A DNA stretch of 64,000 nt, from contig JADCGF010000005.1 of assembly GCA_020249145.1 (NCBI GenBank), positions 338,473 through 402,472 on the forward strand. Reading direction: 5' to 3'. Source of the DNA: Roseomonas sp. (GTDB taxonomy: Bacteria > Pseudomonadota > Alphaproteobacteria > Acetobacterales > Acetobacteraceae). The position numbers and the translations under genes are program-made. Below, piece by piece: positions 8,908 to 17,045 of the stretch. Within the stretch, counting starts at the first letter, position 1. Each line of letters starts with the position of its first letter. The notes below the pieces were generated by a model that saw only the letters and a list, made by a program, of their open reading frames with translations, did no database searches and was not told the origin of the DNA.

Positions 8908-9282
8908 ATGATCGCAGCACAAAAGACCCATTACAGCCCCCGCTTTGCCTCCATCAGCCAGGCCGAGCCCTTCCATTCAGCCGAGGAAGCCTGGTTCTGG
9001 ACCATGGCCGCGCTGATGGCGCGGCGCGATGGTGCCCGCATTGTCGCCGGCAAGGGCGACAAGCAACGCCCCTGCGAACCGGATGATGTGGTGAAGTGCC
9101 TGGACCGGCTTTATCGCCATCGTCGCATTGATCTGACCCATGCGCGCATTCTGCGCATTTGGGGCGAAAGGGGCGCCGCGCCGGACGCGCGCTACCCTTC
9201 CGAGAAGCATGATTGGCGGCTGTGGCGCGAAGCCTTGGATAGGCTGGAATGGCCGCTGCGCATGAAGGGCATCGTCGCATGA
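8908..9282 (+). CDS. Conserved hypothetical protein at the head of the virion cassette
   Basis: A 124-residue soluble protein beginning MIAAQKTHYSPRF. The frame extends further upstream as a hydrophobic but unlikely leader, so the ATG at 8908 was chosen. The sequence is basic and tryptophan-rich (FWTMAALMARRDG; KHDWRLWREALDRLEW) with no cysteine cluster or membrane segment. I do not recognise the family. Its stop overlaps the next start (ATGA), so the two are translationally coupled and possibly act together in cassette control or DNA handling. Confidence 0.75.
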   Translation: MIAAQKTHYSPRFASISQAEPFHSAEEAWFWTMAALMARRDGARIVAGKGDKQRPCEPDDVVKCLDRLYRHRRIDLTHARILRIWGERGAAPDARYPSEKHDWRLWREALDRLEWPLRMKGIVA

Positions 9283-9710
9283 AGCCACGCATTTCCCATA
9301 CATATACTGAAGAATGTCCCCAAACTATCTGGCTTTTCTTCGGTGGCCGCGCGGATCAGCCATGGCTCTATCCCTTGAAGCGCGGCTTTCGCCATTGCTT
9401 CGCCGTGCTGCATGATGCGCAAGGCTGGACTGTGCTGGACCCGCTTTCGGGCCGGCTGATCGTGGCGCATCTGCCGCTTGACCCGGGCTTCGATCTGCCG
9501 GGCTTTTACCGCCGCGCGGGCTTCCATTTGCGCGGCCCCTTCACCCCCAGCCCCGCCGCACCGCGCCTGCTGCCGCCGATCTTCGGGCTGAGCTGCGTGG
9601 CGCTTTGCCGTGCCCTTCTGGGCGCCGATGCGCCGCGCGCCGTGACGCCTTACGGGCTCTATCGCAGGTTGCAAAATCGCCCTAAAAGTTTTTTAGGAAA
9701 ATTATCTTGA
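9279..9710 (+). CDS. Conserved hypothetical protein, coupled to the preceding gene
   Basis: A 143-residue protein starting MKPRISHTYTEECPQTIW, overlapping the preceding stop by four bases. The sequence looks globular and aromatic-rich, with GFRHCFAVLHDAQGWTVLDPLSGRL in the middle, which resembles a small strand-rich domain. No membrane segment. The family is not recognised; similar genes are often found beside phage structural genes. The 3' end overlaps a palindrome and the promoter of the structural operon. Confidence 0.75.
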   Translation: MKPRISHTYTEECPQTIWLFFGGRADQPWLYPLKRGFRHCFAVLHDAQGWTVLDPLSGRLIVAHLPLDPGFDLPGFYRRAGFHLRGPFTPSPAAPRLLPPIFGLSCVALCRALLGADAPRAVTPYGLYRRLQNRPKSFLGKLS

Positions 9711-9735
9711 CGTGCGATTGGCTTTAGGCTATCAA
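9681..9735 (+). promoter_or_regulatory. Probable promoter of the structural operon with an adjoining palindrome
   Basis: TTGACG (9707-9712) and TATCAA (9730-9735) are separated by exactly 17 bp, a good sigma70-type match. Immediately upstream is a 7-bp inverted repeat, CCTAAAA (9681-9687) and TTTTAGG (9691-9697), a likely activator or repressor site. The promoter overlaps the stop of the preceding gene and precedes the portal-capsid genes. Confidence 0.55.
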
Positions 9736-9880
9736 ACTCACGCCAACGGGCGAAGTGCGCCTGAAGGTCTTCCTCTCTCGCTCCTCCCGAAACTTCCATG
9801 GGCCCGGCCTCTTCCACAAGAAGGCGCCGGGCTCATGGCTTTTTGGCGGGGCGCCAACCCTTTTACGGAGAAGCGCGCGC
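9736..9880 (+). promoter_or_regulatory. Leader of the structural operon with a GC-rich hairpin
   Basis: The roughly 145-nt untranslated leader contains a hairpin with arms GCCCGGC (9802-9808) and GCCGGGC (9826-9832), followed within a few bases by a short T-run (CTTTTTGG). It could be an attenuator or a conditional terminator before the ATG at 9881. Confidence 0.35.
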
Positions 9881-10099
9881 ATGGGTGGCCTGTTCCAAGC
9901 ACCGAAGCCGAAAACCACCGTTCAGCCCGCCGCGCCACCCCCTGCGTCCCCGCCTGAAGCCGTGGCTTCGGAAACACGCATTGAAAACCGCGAACGCGCA
10001 ACACGCGACCTGCCCGGCACCATCGCGACCTCGGCCCGCGGTCTGCTCGGCAGCATGCCGGATTTCCTCACCACACGCCGTTCCTTGCTGGGGGAATGA
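9881..10099 (+). CDS. Small virion-cassette protein upstream of the portal
   Basis: A 72-residue protein (MGGLFQAPKPKTT... ending TRRSLLGE). The ATG at 9881 follows GGAG at a proper distance; a longer upstream frame crosses the leader hairpin and is unlikely. Pro/Ala-rich, then charged. Small proteins of this kind (MGGLF-x-PKP start, RRSLLG-type end) precede portals in several T7-like phages. Overlaps the portal start by four bases. Confidence 0.65.
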   Translation: MGGLFQAPKPKTTVQPAAPPPASPPEAVASETRIENRERATRDLPGTIATSARGLLGSMPDFLTTRRSLLGE

Positions 10100-11508
10100 A
10101 GCAGATGACCCCGCATGACATCATCGCGCGTTACGATGCGGCACTCGCCGCACGCCAGCGCCATGAAGGCATTTGGCGCGATTGCTACAACCACGTGCTG
10201 CCCCCCATCGGCAGCGGCGCCACGCTGTTTGATGCAACAGCCGCTGATGCGGCGGAACAACTTTACGCCAGCTTGCTCGCGGAACTCACGCCACCCTGGT
10301 CGCGCTGGTTCGGCCTCGCACCCGGTCGCCCGACGCAAGACGCCACTGAACAGCAAGCCGCCGCCGTTTTGGAAGAAGCGGCCGAGGTGCTGCAAACCCA
10401 TTTCGATCGTTCAAATTTCGCGCTGGAAATGCACCAGGCCTTTCTTGATCTGGTGATCACCGGCACAGGCCTGATGCTGGTGGAAGAAGCGGCACCGGGC
10501 GAAGCCTCGGCACTCCGTTTCACTGCCATTCCCATGCAGGATGCGGTGCTGGAAGAAGGGCCTTCTGGCCGGCTGGATACAGTATTTCGCGCGCTTAGCA
10601 TGCCTGAAGCGGCGCTGATGGCGCGCTTTCCCGGCTGCCTGCCGCCGCGCCGCAAGGGCGATACGGCCGATGAAACACCGCACCGCATCATTGAAGCCAT
10701 TTGGCCTGATCGCGCCGGCTATCGCTTCGCCGCGATCAGCGCCGATGGCGATGCACCTTCCGTGCTCGCGGAGGGCAGCTTCGCGGAAAATCCCTTCATC
10801 GCCTTTCGTTGGCTGAAGGCGCCTAGCGAAAGCTATGGCCGCGGCCCGGTGGCGAAGGCGCTGCCAGATATCCGCACCGCGAATAAGGTGGTGGAATTGG
10901 TACTCGCCAATGCCTCCATTGCCGTCACCGGCATTTGGCAAGCGGAAGATGATGGCGTGCTGAACCCCGCCACCGTGCGGCTTGTGCCCGGCGCCATCAT
11001 CCCGAAAGCGCCAGGGTCTTCCGGCCTGACACCGCTTGCCGCCCCTGGCAGCTTCGATGTTTCGCAACTTGTGCTGAATGATCTCCGCGCGCGCATTCGC
11101 ACGGCCTTGCTCGCGGATCGGCTTGGCCCGCAACGCGACCAACGCATGACGGCCACCGAAGTGCTGGAACGCGCCGCCGAAACATCGCGCCTTCTGGGTG
11201 CGACTTACGGGCGGCTGCAGGCGGAATTGCTGACCCCGCTGATTGCACGCTGCCTTTCCATCCTGCGCCGGCGTGGCGATATCGCGCCGCTGCTGTTGGA
11301 TGGCCGCGAAGCGGTACTGCGCTATCGCAGCCCACTCGCGCAAGTGCAGGGCCGCGCGGATGCAGCAAATGCATTGTTGTTTCTGGAAGCGTTGCGCGGT
11401 CTTGGCCCGCAAGCGGTCGCCGAAATCAATATCCCAGCCGCCACGCGCTGGCTTTCCCGCACCCTCGGCACCCCCGCCGAAATGCTCTCATCCCCCCATC
11501 AGGAGTAA
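10096..11508 (+). CDS. Phage portal / head-tail connector protein, T7 gp8-like
   Basis: A 470-residue podoviral connector that would form the dodecameric portal ring for DNA packaging and tail attachment. Recognisable features: RYDAALAARQRHEGIWRDCY at the N-terminus, LYASLLAELTPPWSRWF, YGRGPVAKALPDIRTANKVVE in the clip/wing region and RMTATEVLERAAE near the C-terminus, all typical of the head-tail connector family. Intact length, no frameshift. Position before scaffold and capsid matches T7 order. Confidence 0.9.
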   Translation: MKQMTPHDIIARYDAALAARQRHEGIWRDCYNHVLPPIGSGATLFDATAADAAEQLYASLLAELTPPWSRWFGLAPGRPTQDATEQQAAAVLEEAAEVLQTHFDRSNFALEMHQAFLDLVITGTGLMLVEEAAPGEASALRFTAIPMQDAVLEEGPSGRLDTVFRALSMPEAALMARFPGCLPPRRKGDTADETPHRIIEAIWPDRAGYRFAAISADGDAPSVLAEGSFAENPFIAFRWLKAPSESYGRGPVAKALPDIRTANKVVELVLANASIAVTGIWQAEDDGVLNPATVRLVPGAIIPKAPGSSGLTPLAAPGSFDVSQLVLNDLRARIRTALLADRLGPQRDQRMTATEVLERAAETSRLLGATYGRLQAELLTPLIARCLSILRRRGDIAPLLLDGREAVLRYRSPLAQVQGRADAANALLFLEALRGLGPQAVAEINIPAATRWLSRTLGTPAEMLSSPHQE

Positions 11509-11513
11509 GCCCC

Positions 11514-12245
11514 ATGCCTGAGGATTTGCTGGCCAATGCGCTTGGCGACCAGCCCAACCTATCATTGCGCCCCGAAGATGTGCCAGAGAAATTCTGGGAT
11601 TCAGAAGCGGGCCAGCTGCGTGTGGATGCGCTGCTGAAATCCTACCGCGAATTGGAACGCCGCCTGTCGCAGCGCATCGCACCACCTGGCACCGATGCGC
11701 CGGCGGAAGAAGTGCAGCGCTTTCGCCGCAGCCTGGGTATTCCGGACAGTCCAGAAGAATACCAGATCACGCCCAAGCATGATCTCTGCTGCGCGGATGA
11801 AGATGTGAACAAGCGCCTGCATGAAGCGGGCTTCACGCCGGCCCAGGCACAGCTTGTCTATGACCTGGCGGCTGAGCGCCTTTTGCCGATGATTGCCGAA
11901 GCGGCAGCGCAATTCGAGGCCGACCGCCAGGTGGAAAAACTGCGTGAGCATTTCGGCGGTGAAGAACGCTTCCGCCGCATTACGCAACAGCTTTCCGCCT
12001 GGGGCCGCGCCAATTTGCCGGATGCGGTTTTTGAAGCGCTTTCCACCACCTCAGAAGGTGTCATGGCGCTGTATCGCATGATGGAAAAGGGCGAACCGGC
12101 CGTCACGCGCAGGGCTGATGCCGCGCCAGCCACGGATGAGGCTGGCTTGCGTGAGATGATGCGCGACCCGCGTTACTGGCGCACGCGTGAACCGGAATTC
12201 GTCAAGCGCGTCACGGATGGCTTTCGCCGCATGGTCGGTGGCTGA
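11514..12245 (+). CDS. Phage capsid assembly scaffolding protein (gp9-like)
   Basis: A 243-residue acidic, helix-rich protein. A PEKFWD motif near residue 25 followed by a coiled-coil stretch (LLKSYRELERRL) is typical of podoviral scaffolds, as is GIPDSPEEY. The C-terminus is basic (EFVKRVTDGFRRMVGG), as expected for capsid contact. It lies between the portal and capsid genes, though the capsid is now displaced by an inserted acetyltransferase segment. Confidence 0.82.
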   Translation: MPEDLLANALGDQPNLSLRPEDVPEKFWDSEAGQLRVDALLKSYRELERRLSQRIAPPGTDAPAEEVQRFRRSLGIPDSPEEYQITPKHDLCCADEDVNKRLHEAGFTPAQAQLVYDLAAERLLPMIAEAAAQFEADRQVEKLREHFGGEERFRRITQQLSAWGRANLPDAVFEALSTTSEGVMALYRMMEKGEPAVTRRADAAPATDEAGLREMMRDPRYWRTREPEFVKRVTDGFRRMVGG

Positions 12246-12249
12246 TTCA

Positions 12250-12307
12250 GCTTCCGGCGGGGCTTGAGAAATAAACTGCTCGCCCCGACCGAAGGGGGCG
12301 GGTGCGG
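12250..12307 (+). repeat. 58-bp direct repeat flanking the GNAT segment (left copy)
   Basis: Begins five bases after the scaffold stop and matches 13059-13116 at 57 of 58 positions. It contains GGGGC...GCCCC arms that can form a hairpin and a trailing GGGGGCGGG run. The left copy has GAGAA where the right has GAGCA, which weakens the inner stem here. Confidence 0.85.
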
Positions 12308-12336
12308 AAAAACTCAGCCATGTTCGAGTGTCGCAA

Positions 12337-12798
12337 CTAAAGCTCGTGCGCGTAGACGATGAAATCAGCATGGTGAGCGACTTTGTCGTAGAGTGCCCGG
12401 CCGGAGGCGTTGGTTGCCTGCGTTTGCCAATACACGCGACTACTTCCGGCCTCACGCGCTGCTGCATATACAGCCTCGATGAGTTTCGGAGCGATGCGAA
12501 GACCCCGATGACTTGGGCGCGTGAACAGGTCTTGCAGATAGCAAACCTCATTCAGCCGTGTTGTGCTGCGATGGAACAAGTAGTGTACCAGGCCGACAAC
12601 GAGGGTCCCCTCTACTGCAACCAACGCATGAACCGGTTCGGTCTGATTGTGGAACCTATCCCATGTGGCTTGCGTAATCGCCTCGGGCAAGGCTGTGTTT
12701 CCCGCTCTGCCGTAAAAGGCGTTGTACCCGTCCCAGAGCTGTCGCCACTGCGAGAAGTCCTCGCGCGTGACGGGTCGGATGGTTATGACGGAGGGCAT
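12337..12798 (-). CDS. GNAT-family N-acetyltransferase inserted in the virion cassette
   Basis: A 153-residue acetyltransferase: ITIRPVTREDFSQW start, the beta strands VHALVAVEGTLVVGLVHY and CYLQDLFTRPSHRGLRIAPKLI (acetyl-CoA binding R/Q-x-x-G-x-G/A-like loop, here RPSHRGLRIA), and a C-terminal GRALYDKVA. It acetylates an amine of unknown identity. It runs opposite to the virion genes and is flanked by 58-bp direct repeats, so it looks like an inserted extra gene (moron) between scaffold and capsid. Confidence 0.88.
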   Translation of the reverse strand: MPSVITIRPVTREDFSQWRQLWDGYNAFYGRAGNTALPEAITQATWDRFHNQTEPVHALVAVEGTLVVGLVHYLFHRSTTRLNEVCYLQDLFTRPSHRGLRIAPKLIEAVYAAAREAGSSRVYWQTQATNASGRALYDKVAHHADFIVYAHEL

Positions 12799-13058
12799 GC
12801 GACGTATTCTTCCTGCGAGGTTGAAGGTTCCAGTTAACGCGCTCGGAACAACTGCCTAGCTCACGAACGGGCTAACGTTGACCTAACGCGGTTGGCCCGG
12901 CAAGGCGACTAATCACGCAGAGTTGCGCGTTTTGAAAGAAGTAAAGCATCGGATTTTTTTCGAGCCAATTGCAACCCTTTGAAGGCTCGGAAAAAGCGAT
13001 CCAACAATGCTTGAGAGCGAGTGCCGTACACAGAAATGAACGGGACACGCTCTCAAGG
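12799..13058. other. Non-coding part of the GNAT segment with an inverted repeat
   Basis: No convincing gene. An imperfect hairpin spans about 12952-13002, with inner arms CGAGCC and GGCTCG, T-run and A-run next to them, and ends GGAT / GATCC. It shares the GGCTCGGAAAA core and the following GCGAnCCAA with the REP-like units at 101-328. Divergent promoter signals for the acetyltransferase are expected here but none is clear. Confidence 0.5.
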
Positions 13059-13116
13059 GCTTCCGGCGGGGCTTGAGCAATAAACTGCTCGCCCCGACCG
13101 AAGGGGGCGGGTGCGG
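13059..13116 (+). repeat. 58-bp direct repeat flanking the GNAT segment (right copy)
   Basis: Second copy of the repeat at 12250-12307 (57/58). Here the inner stem is perfect: GAGCA and TGCTC within GGGGC and GCCCC, with a 6-nt loop, so it can act as a hairpin in front of the capsid gene. Confidence 0.85.
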
Positions 13117-13258
13117 CTAACCCCTGAAACCGCGCCCGCCCCACCCCTTTGCCGCCACACAACCCGAAAGGGCGTGGCGTGCCTTCGCCTCACACCGGCC
13201 CATGGCGTCAACCGGCACGGCGATTTCCCCCAACCCCAAATGAAAGACAGGCAAACGC

Positions 13259-14092
13259 ATGTCCGGAACCATTGAACAGGCCTTCGTCAAGCAATTCGAA
13301 GCCGAAGTCGCCGAAGCCTATCAGCGCCAGGGCAGCAAGCTGCGCCCCACGGTGCGCAGCAAGACCAATGTAAAGGGCGCTTCGACCATCTTCCCACGTG
13401 TCGGCAAAGGCACCGCCGCCGCCAAGGCGCGCAACGGCGCCGTGCCGGTGATGAACCTTACCTACAGCAATGCGGAATGCTTCCTGCAAGATTATTATGC
13501 CGGCGAATGGATTGATAAACTGGATGAAATCAAGACGAATGTCGATGAACGCAGCGTCATCGCCAATGCTGGTGCTTATGCACTTGGCCGCAAGACCGAT
13601 GAATTGATTGTCGCCACCCTTGATGCCGCGACCCAGGAAGCGGTGGGCACCGGCGTGGGCCAGGCCGACACGGATGGCCTGACCAAGCAGAAAGTGCTTC
13701 TTGCTTTTGAAATGCTGGGCGCTGCCGATGTGCCGGATGATGGCCAGCGCTTCGCCGTGGTCGGTTGGAAACAATGGTCAGAAATGCTGCAAATCCAGGA
13801 ATTCGCCAGCACCGAATATGTCGGCGATGATGCTTTGCCCTGGAAGGGCACGCAGGCGAAGCGCTGGCTCGGCGCGCTTTGGATGCCGCATTCCGGCCTC
13901 ACCAAATCCGGCACGCTGCGTTATTGCTATTTCTACCACAAGACCGCGATTGGTCATGCAGTGGCCAGCGAAGTGATGACCGATATGACCTGGCATGGCG
14001 ACCGCGCCGCACATTTCGTGAACAACATGATGTCCCAGGGCGCAACCATGATTGACCCGACGGGCGTCGTGAGGATGCGCGCGAAGGAATAA
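13259..14092 (+). CDS. Major capsid protein (podoviral)
   Basis: A 277-residue capsid protein with the conserved layout of the Phage_capsid_2 type: SKLRPTVRSKTNVKGASTIFPRVGKG near the N-terminus, an E-loop and NLTYSNAECFLQDYYAGEWIDKLDE, then DDGQRFAVVGWKQWSEML, and HKTAIGHAVASEVMTDMTWHGDRAAHFVNNMMSQG towards the end. Strong ribosome site before ATG 13259. It would form the icosahedral shell. The reading frame is intact. Confidence 0.9.
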   Translation: MSGTIEQAFVKQFEAEVAEAYQRQGSKLRPTVRSKTNVKGASTIFPRVGKGTAAAKARNGAVPVMNLTYSNAECFLQDYYAGEWIDKLDEIKTNVDERSVIANAGAYALGRKTDELIVATLDAATQEAVGTGVGQADTDGLTKQKVLLAFEMLGAADVPDDGQRFAVVGWKQWSEMLQIQEFASTEYVGDDALPWKGTQAKRWLGALWMPHSGLTKSGTLRYCYFYHKTAIGHAVASEVMTDMTWHGDRAAHFVNNMMSQGATMIDPTGVVRMRAKE

Positions 14093-14103
14093 GCGCAAGT
14101 ACC

Positions 14104-14129
14104 GGCGCGGGCAGGCCCCTGCCCGCGCC
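14104..14129 (+). terminator. Strong hairpin directly after the capsid gene
   Basis: Arms GGCGCGGGCAG and CTGCCCGCGCC form an 11-bp stem with a 4-nt loop, 12 bases after the capsid stop. No T-run follows. T7 also has a transcription terminator immediately after its capsid gene; a partial terminator here would lower expression of the tail genes relative to capsid. Confidence 0.6.
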
Positions 14130-14157
14130 CCCTTCCCCCAACATCGGAGAGCATCCC

Positions 14158-14727
14158 ATGGCGCTGACCGCCATCACGCTATGCGCAAGCGCATTGATCA
14201 AGATTGGCGCGCAACCCATCGCTTCGTTTGAGGATGGCACCGCCGAAGGGGAAGTCGCGAAAAGCCTTTATCCTGGCGTGCGCGATGCCCTGCTTGCTTC
14301 CCACCCCTGGTCCTTTGCCACCACCCAAGCGGCCCTGCCGCGGCTCGCACAAAGCCCCAGTGCAGAATTCCGCTACGCCTTCCAATTACCCCCCGATTTC
14401 CTGCGCGCCATTTCCGCCGGAACGGCGGGGCGCGCGACTGGATTGCTGTATCGTATTCAGGGCAGCAAGCTGCTGACCGATGTGGAAAGCGTGGCACTCA
14501 CGCATATCTTCCGCCCGGATGAAAGCAGCTTTCCGCCCTTCTTCGCCTCTGCACTCTTGGCGCGCCTTGCAGCGGCATTTTGCCTGCCGCTGACGGAAAA
14601 CACCTCGCGCGCAGATTTGCTCTCGCGCCTGGCCGAGGCCGAACTCCGCAGCGCGCGGCGCGCCGATAGCCAACAGGCAAGCGCCACCGCACTTGGGTCG
14701 TTTCCGCTGATTTCGGTCAGGGGCTGA
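14158..14727 (+). CDS. Tail tubular protein A-like (T7 gp11) / head-to-tail adaptor
   Basis: A 189-residue protein with the N-terminal pattern of gp11-like proteins: ALIKIGAQPIASFEDGTAEGEVAKSLYPGVRDALLASHPWSFAT, then a FRYAFQLPPDFLRAI segment. It would form the ring joining portal and tail. It lies between capsid and gp12-like gene as in T7; its stop is three bases before the next ATG. Confidence 0.85.
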   Translation: MALTAITLCASALIKIGAQPIASFEDGTAEGEVAKSLYPGVRDALLASHPWSFATTQAALPRLAQSPSAEFRYAFQLPPDFLRAISAGTAGRATGLLYRIQGSKLLTDVESVALTHIFRPDESSFPPFFASALLARLAAAFCLPLTENTSRADLLSRLAEAELRSARRADSQQASATALGSFPLISVRG

Positions 14728-14730
14728 TCC

Positions 14731-16608
14731 ATGCCCGCCATCAAACGCACCAAAACAAGCTTCACCGCCGGCGAATTGGCGCCCGAATTGCTGGGCCGCG
14801 CCGATCTGCGCGCCTATGAGAATGGCGCGCGGCGTCTGCGTAATGTTGTGATCCAACCAACCGGCGGTGTGACGCGCCGGCCCGGGCTGCGCCATGTCGC
14901 GATGCTGCCTGGCGTGGCGCGGTTGCTGCCCTTCGAATTCAATACCGAGCAGACCTATCTGATGGTGCTGATGGCTGGGAAGCTTGCCGTCTATGCCGCG
15001 GATCTGAAAATCGCAGAGCTGATCGCGCCGTGGACCGAAACCATGCTGCCGCAAATCGGTTTTACGCAGAATGCCGATACGCTGTTGCTGACGCATCCCG
15101 ATATGCGCCTGCAAAAGGTCCAGCGCAGCAATACGGGCTGGTCCATCACGCCCTGGTCCTTCACCCAGGATGCCTATTTCCGTTTTGCACCGGCTGAAGT
15201 CACGCTCACGCCAAGCGCGCTGAATGGTACCGTCACCATCAGCGCCAGCGCCCCGGTTTTCGCGGTAGAACACATCGGTGTCAGGCTTCGTATCGGCGGC
15301 AAGCGCGTGCTGGTCTCTGCCGTGAATTCGCCAAGCACCATTGTCGCAACCGTCGAACAACCGCTCGCCAGTACCACGGCGACCAAGGATTGGGACGAAG
15401 CCGCCTTCAGCACTGCGCGCGGCTGGCCCATCACCTGCGCCTTTCATCAGGACAGGCTGGTGATTGGTGGCTCGCGCGATCTGCCCAATCGGCTTTGGCT
15501 GTCGCGCACAGGCGATCTGTTCAATTTCGATCCCGGCACAGGCCTGGATGATCAGGCGATTGCCTTCAGCCTGCTCTCTGATCAGGTCAATGCCATTCGT
15601 GGTGTCTTCTCCGGCCAACATTTGCAGCTTTTCACCTCTGGCGCCGAATGGATGGTCACCGGCGATCCGCTGACGCCGGCCAATATCCAGATCAACCGTC
15701 AAACCCGCGTGGGCTCACCAGTGGATCGGCTTGTGCAGCCAGTGGATGTGGATGGGTCAACCATCTTCGTCTCGCGCGGTGGGCAGGGCGTTTATGAATT
15801 CGCCTATACGCAAGTCCAGCAGGCCTATCAGGCAAATGACCTTGCCATACTGGGCCGGCACTTGATCAAATCACCACGCGCCATGGCCTATGATCAAGGC
15901 GCGCGGCTTTTGCATCTGGTGATGGAAGATGGCGCGCTTGCGACACTCACGCTCTATCGCGCAGAACAGGTTACTGCCTGGACGCGACAGGAAACCAGCG
16001 GCAGCTTTCGTGCCATTGCGGAAGTGGAAGGCACGCTCTGGTGCGTGGTGGAACGCGCGGGCGGCATATCGCTCGAACGTTTCGAAGCCGGCTTGATGCA
16101 AGATGCTGCACTGACCGGCACCTCCATCACACCAAAATCCACCTGGACCGGTCTCGCGCATCTGAATGGCAGGCAGGTCGCTGTCCTGGCCAATGGAGCG
16201 GTGCGTCCTGACGCCACTGTCTCGGGTGGCACTGTGACACTGGCAGCGCCGGCAACCCAGGTCGCAATCGGCCTTGCCTTTACACATGAAATCGAACCGC
16301 TGCCAGGTGATCTCATCACGCCCGCGGGTAGCGCCACGGGCCCATCGCGCCTGGTCGCGGTTACCTTCCGCTTGCTGGAAACGCCAGCGGTGGATGTGGA
16401 TCTCGGCAAGGGTCCGCAAGCCTTGGCGCTGCGCCGCTTCAATATTGATCATTTCGATGCGCCCCCGATGCCCTTCACCGGCGATGCCACGCTGTGTGGC
16501 ATGGGCTGGCGGCGGGATCGCATCGCACCCCTCTGGCGCATCATCGGCGCGGCACCGCTGCCGCTGACGCTGCTTTCCGTCACAACCGAAATCAGGATGA
16601 ATGACTGA
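14731..16608 (+). CDS. Tail tubular protein B-like (T7 gp12) nozzle protein
   Basis: A 625-residue structural protein starting MPAIKRTKTSFTAGELAPELLGRADL, the typical gp12-like N-terminus (TSFTxGELSPxLxGRxDL), followed by GARRLRNVVIQPTGGVTRRPGLRHV. The middle is beta-rich with DRLVIGGSRDLPNRLWLSRTGDLFNFDPG, again family-typical. Its stop overlaps the next start by one base (TGATG). Confidence 0.88.
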   Translation: MPAIKRTKTSFTAGELAPELLGRADLRAYENGARRLRNVVIQPTGGVTRRPGLRHVAMLPGVARLLPFEFNTEQTYLMVLMAGKLAVYAADLKIAELIAPWTETMLPQIGFTQNADTLLLTHPDMRLQKVQRSNTGWSITPWSFTQDAYFRFAPAEVTLTPSALNGTVTISASAPVFAVEHIGVRLRIGGKRVLVSAVNSPSTIVATVEQPLASTTATKDWDEAAFSTARGWPITCAFHQDRLVIGGSRDLPNRLWLSRTGDLFNFDPGTGLDDQAIAFSLLSDQVNAIRGVFSGQHLQLFTSGAEWMVTGDPLTPANIQINRQTRVGSPVDRLVQPVDVDGSTIFVSRGGQGVYEFAYTQVQQAYQANDLAILGRHLIKSPRAMAYDQGARLLHLVMEDGALATLTLYRAEQVTAWTRQETSGSFRAIAEVEGTLWCVVERAGGISLERFEAGLMQDAALTGTSITPKSTWTGLAHLNGRQVAVLANGAVRPDATVSGGTVTLAAPATQVAIGLAFTHEIEPLPGDLITPAGSATGPSRLVAVTFRLLETPAVDVDLGKGPQALALRRFNIDHFDAPPMPFTGDATLCGMGWRRDRIAPLWRIIGAAPLPLTLLSVTTEIRMND

Positions 16609-17015
16609 TGGCTCAAATCGCGACCATCGCCAGCCTCGCCCTTGCCGGCGCTTCACTGCAAAACCAGGCGAAGAATCGCAAGGTCGAAGCACGCGCGCGC
16701 GAAGCGCAGCAGCAATACATCGCAAACCAGCAGGCAGCACAGCAACGTGCGCGGCAGGATGTACTGGCCCGCAGCATTGCTGCCACGCGCGCGCGCTTTG
16801 CCGCAAGCGGTGTCTCTCCGGATGAGGGCTCTGCCTCCACGCTGGTTGCCGGCATGCGTGCTGATGCTGCACAGGCGGATTCGGAAAGCGCCGATCTGCT
16901 GCGCCAGCGCCTGGCCGCCGGTCGCGCCTCCCTGCTCAATGCCAATGGCGACTTCCAAAGTTTTGTGCGCGCCACGCAATCCTTCAGCGCCATTGCGCGC
17001 AACCTGCTTGACTGA
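16608..17015 (+). CDS. Internal virion protein-like, helical (gp14-like position)
   Basis: A 135-residue Ala/Gln/Arg-rich, almost entirely helical protein with a hydrophobic N-terminus (MAQIATIASLALAGASL) and coiled-coil core (ARAREAQQQYIANQQAAQQRARQD). Podoviral internal proteins in this position have the same GSP.. or GVSP..GSAxxLxA motif (here FAASGVSPDEGSASTLVAGM). Large gp15- and gp16-like ejection proteins are absent. Confidence 0.7.
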   Translation: MAQIATIASLALAGASLQNQAKNRKVEARAREAQQQYIANQQAAQQRARQDVLARSIAATRARFAASGVSPDEGSASTLVAGMRADAAQADSESADLLRQRLAAGRASLLNANGDFQSFVRATQSFSAIARNLLD

Positions 17016-17045
17016 TCCCGACCACCACATCCGCAAGGAACCGCA

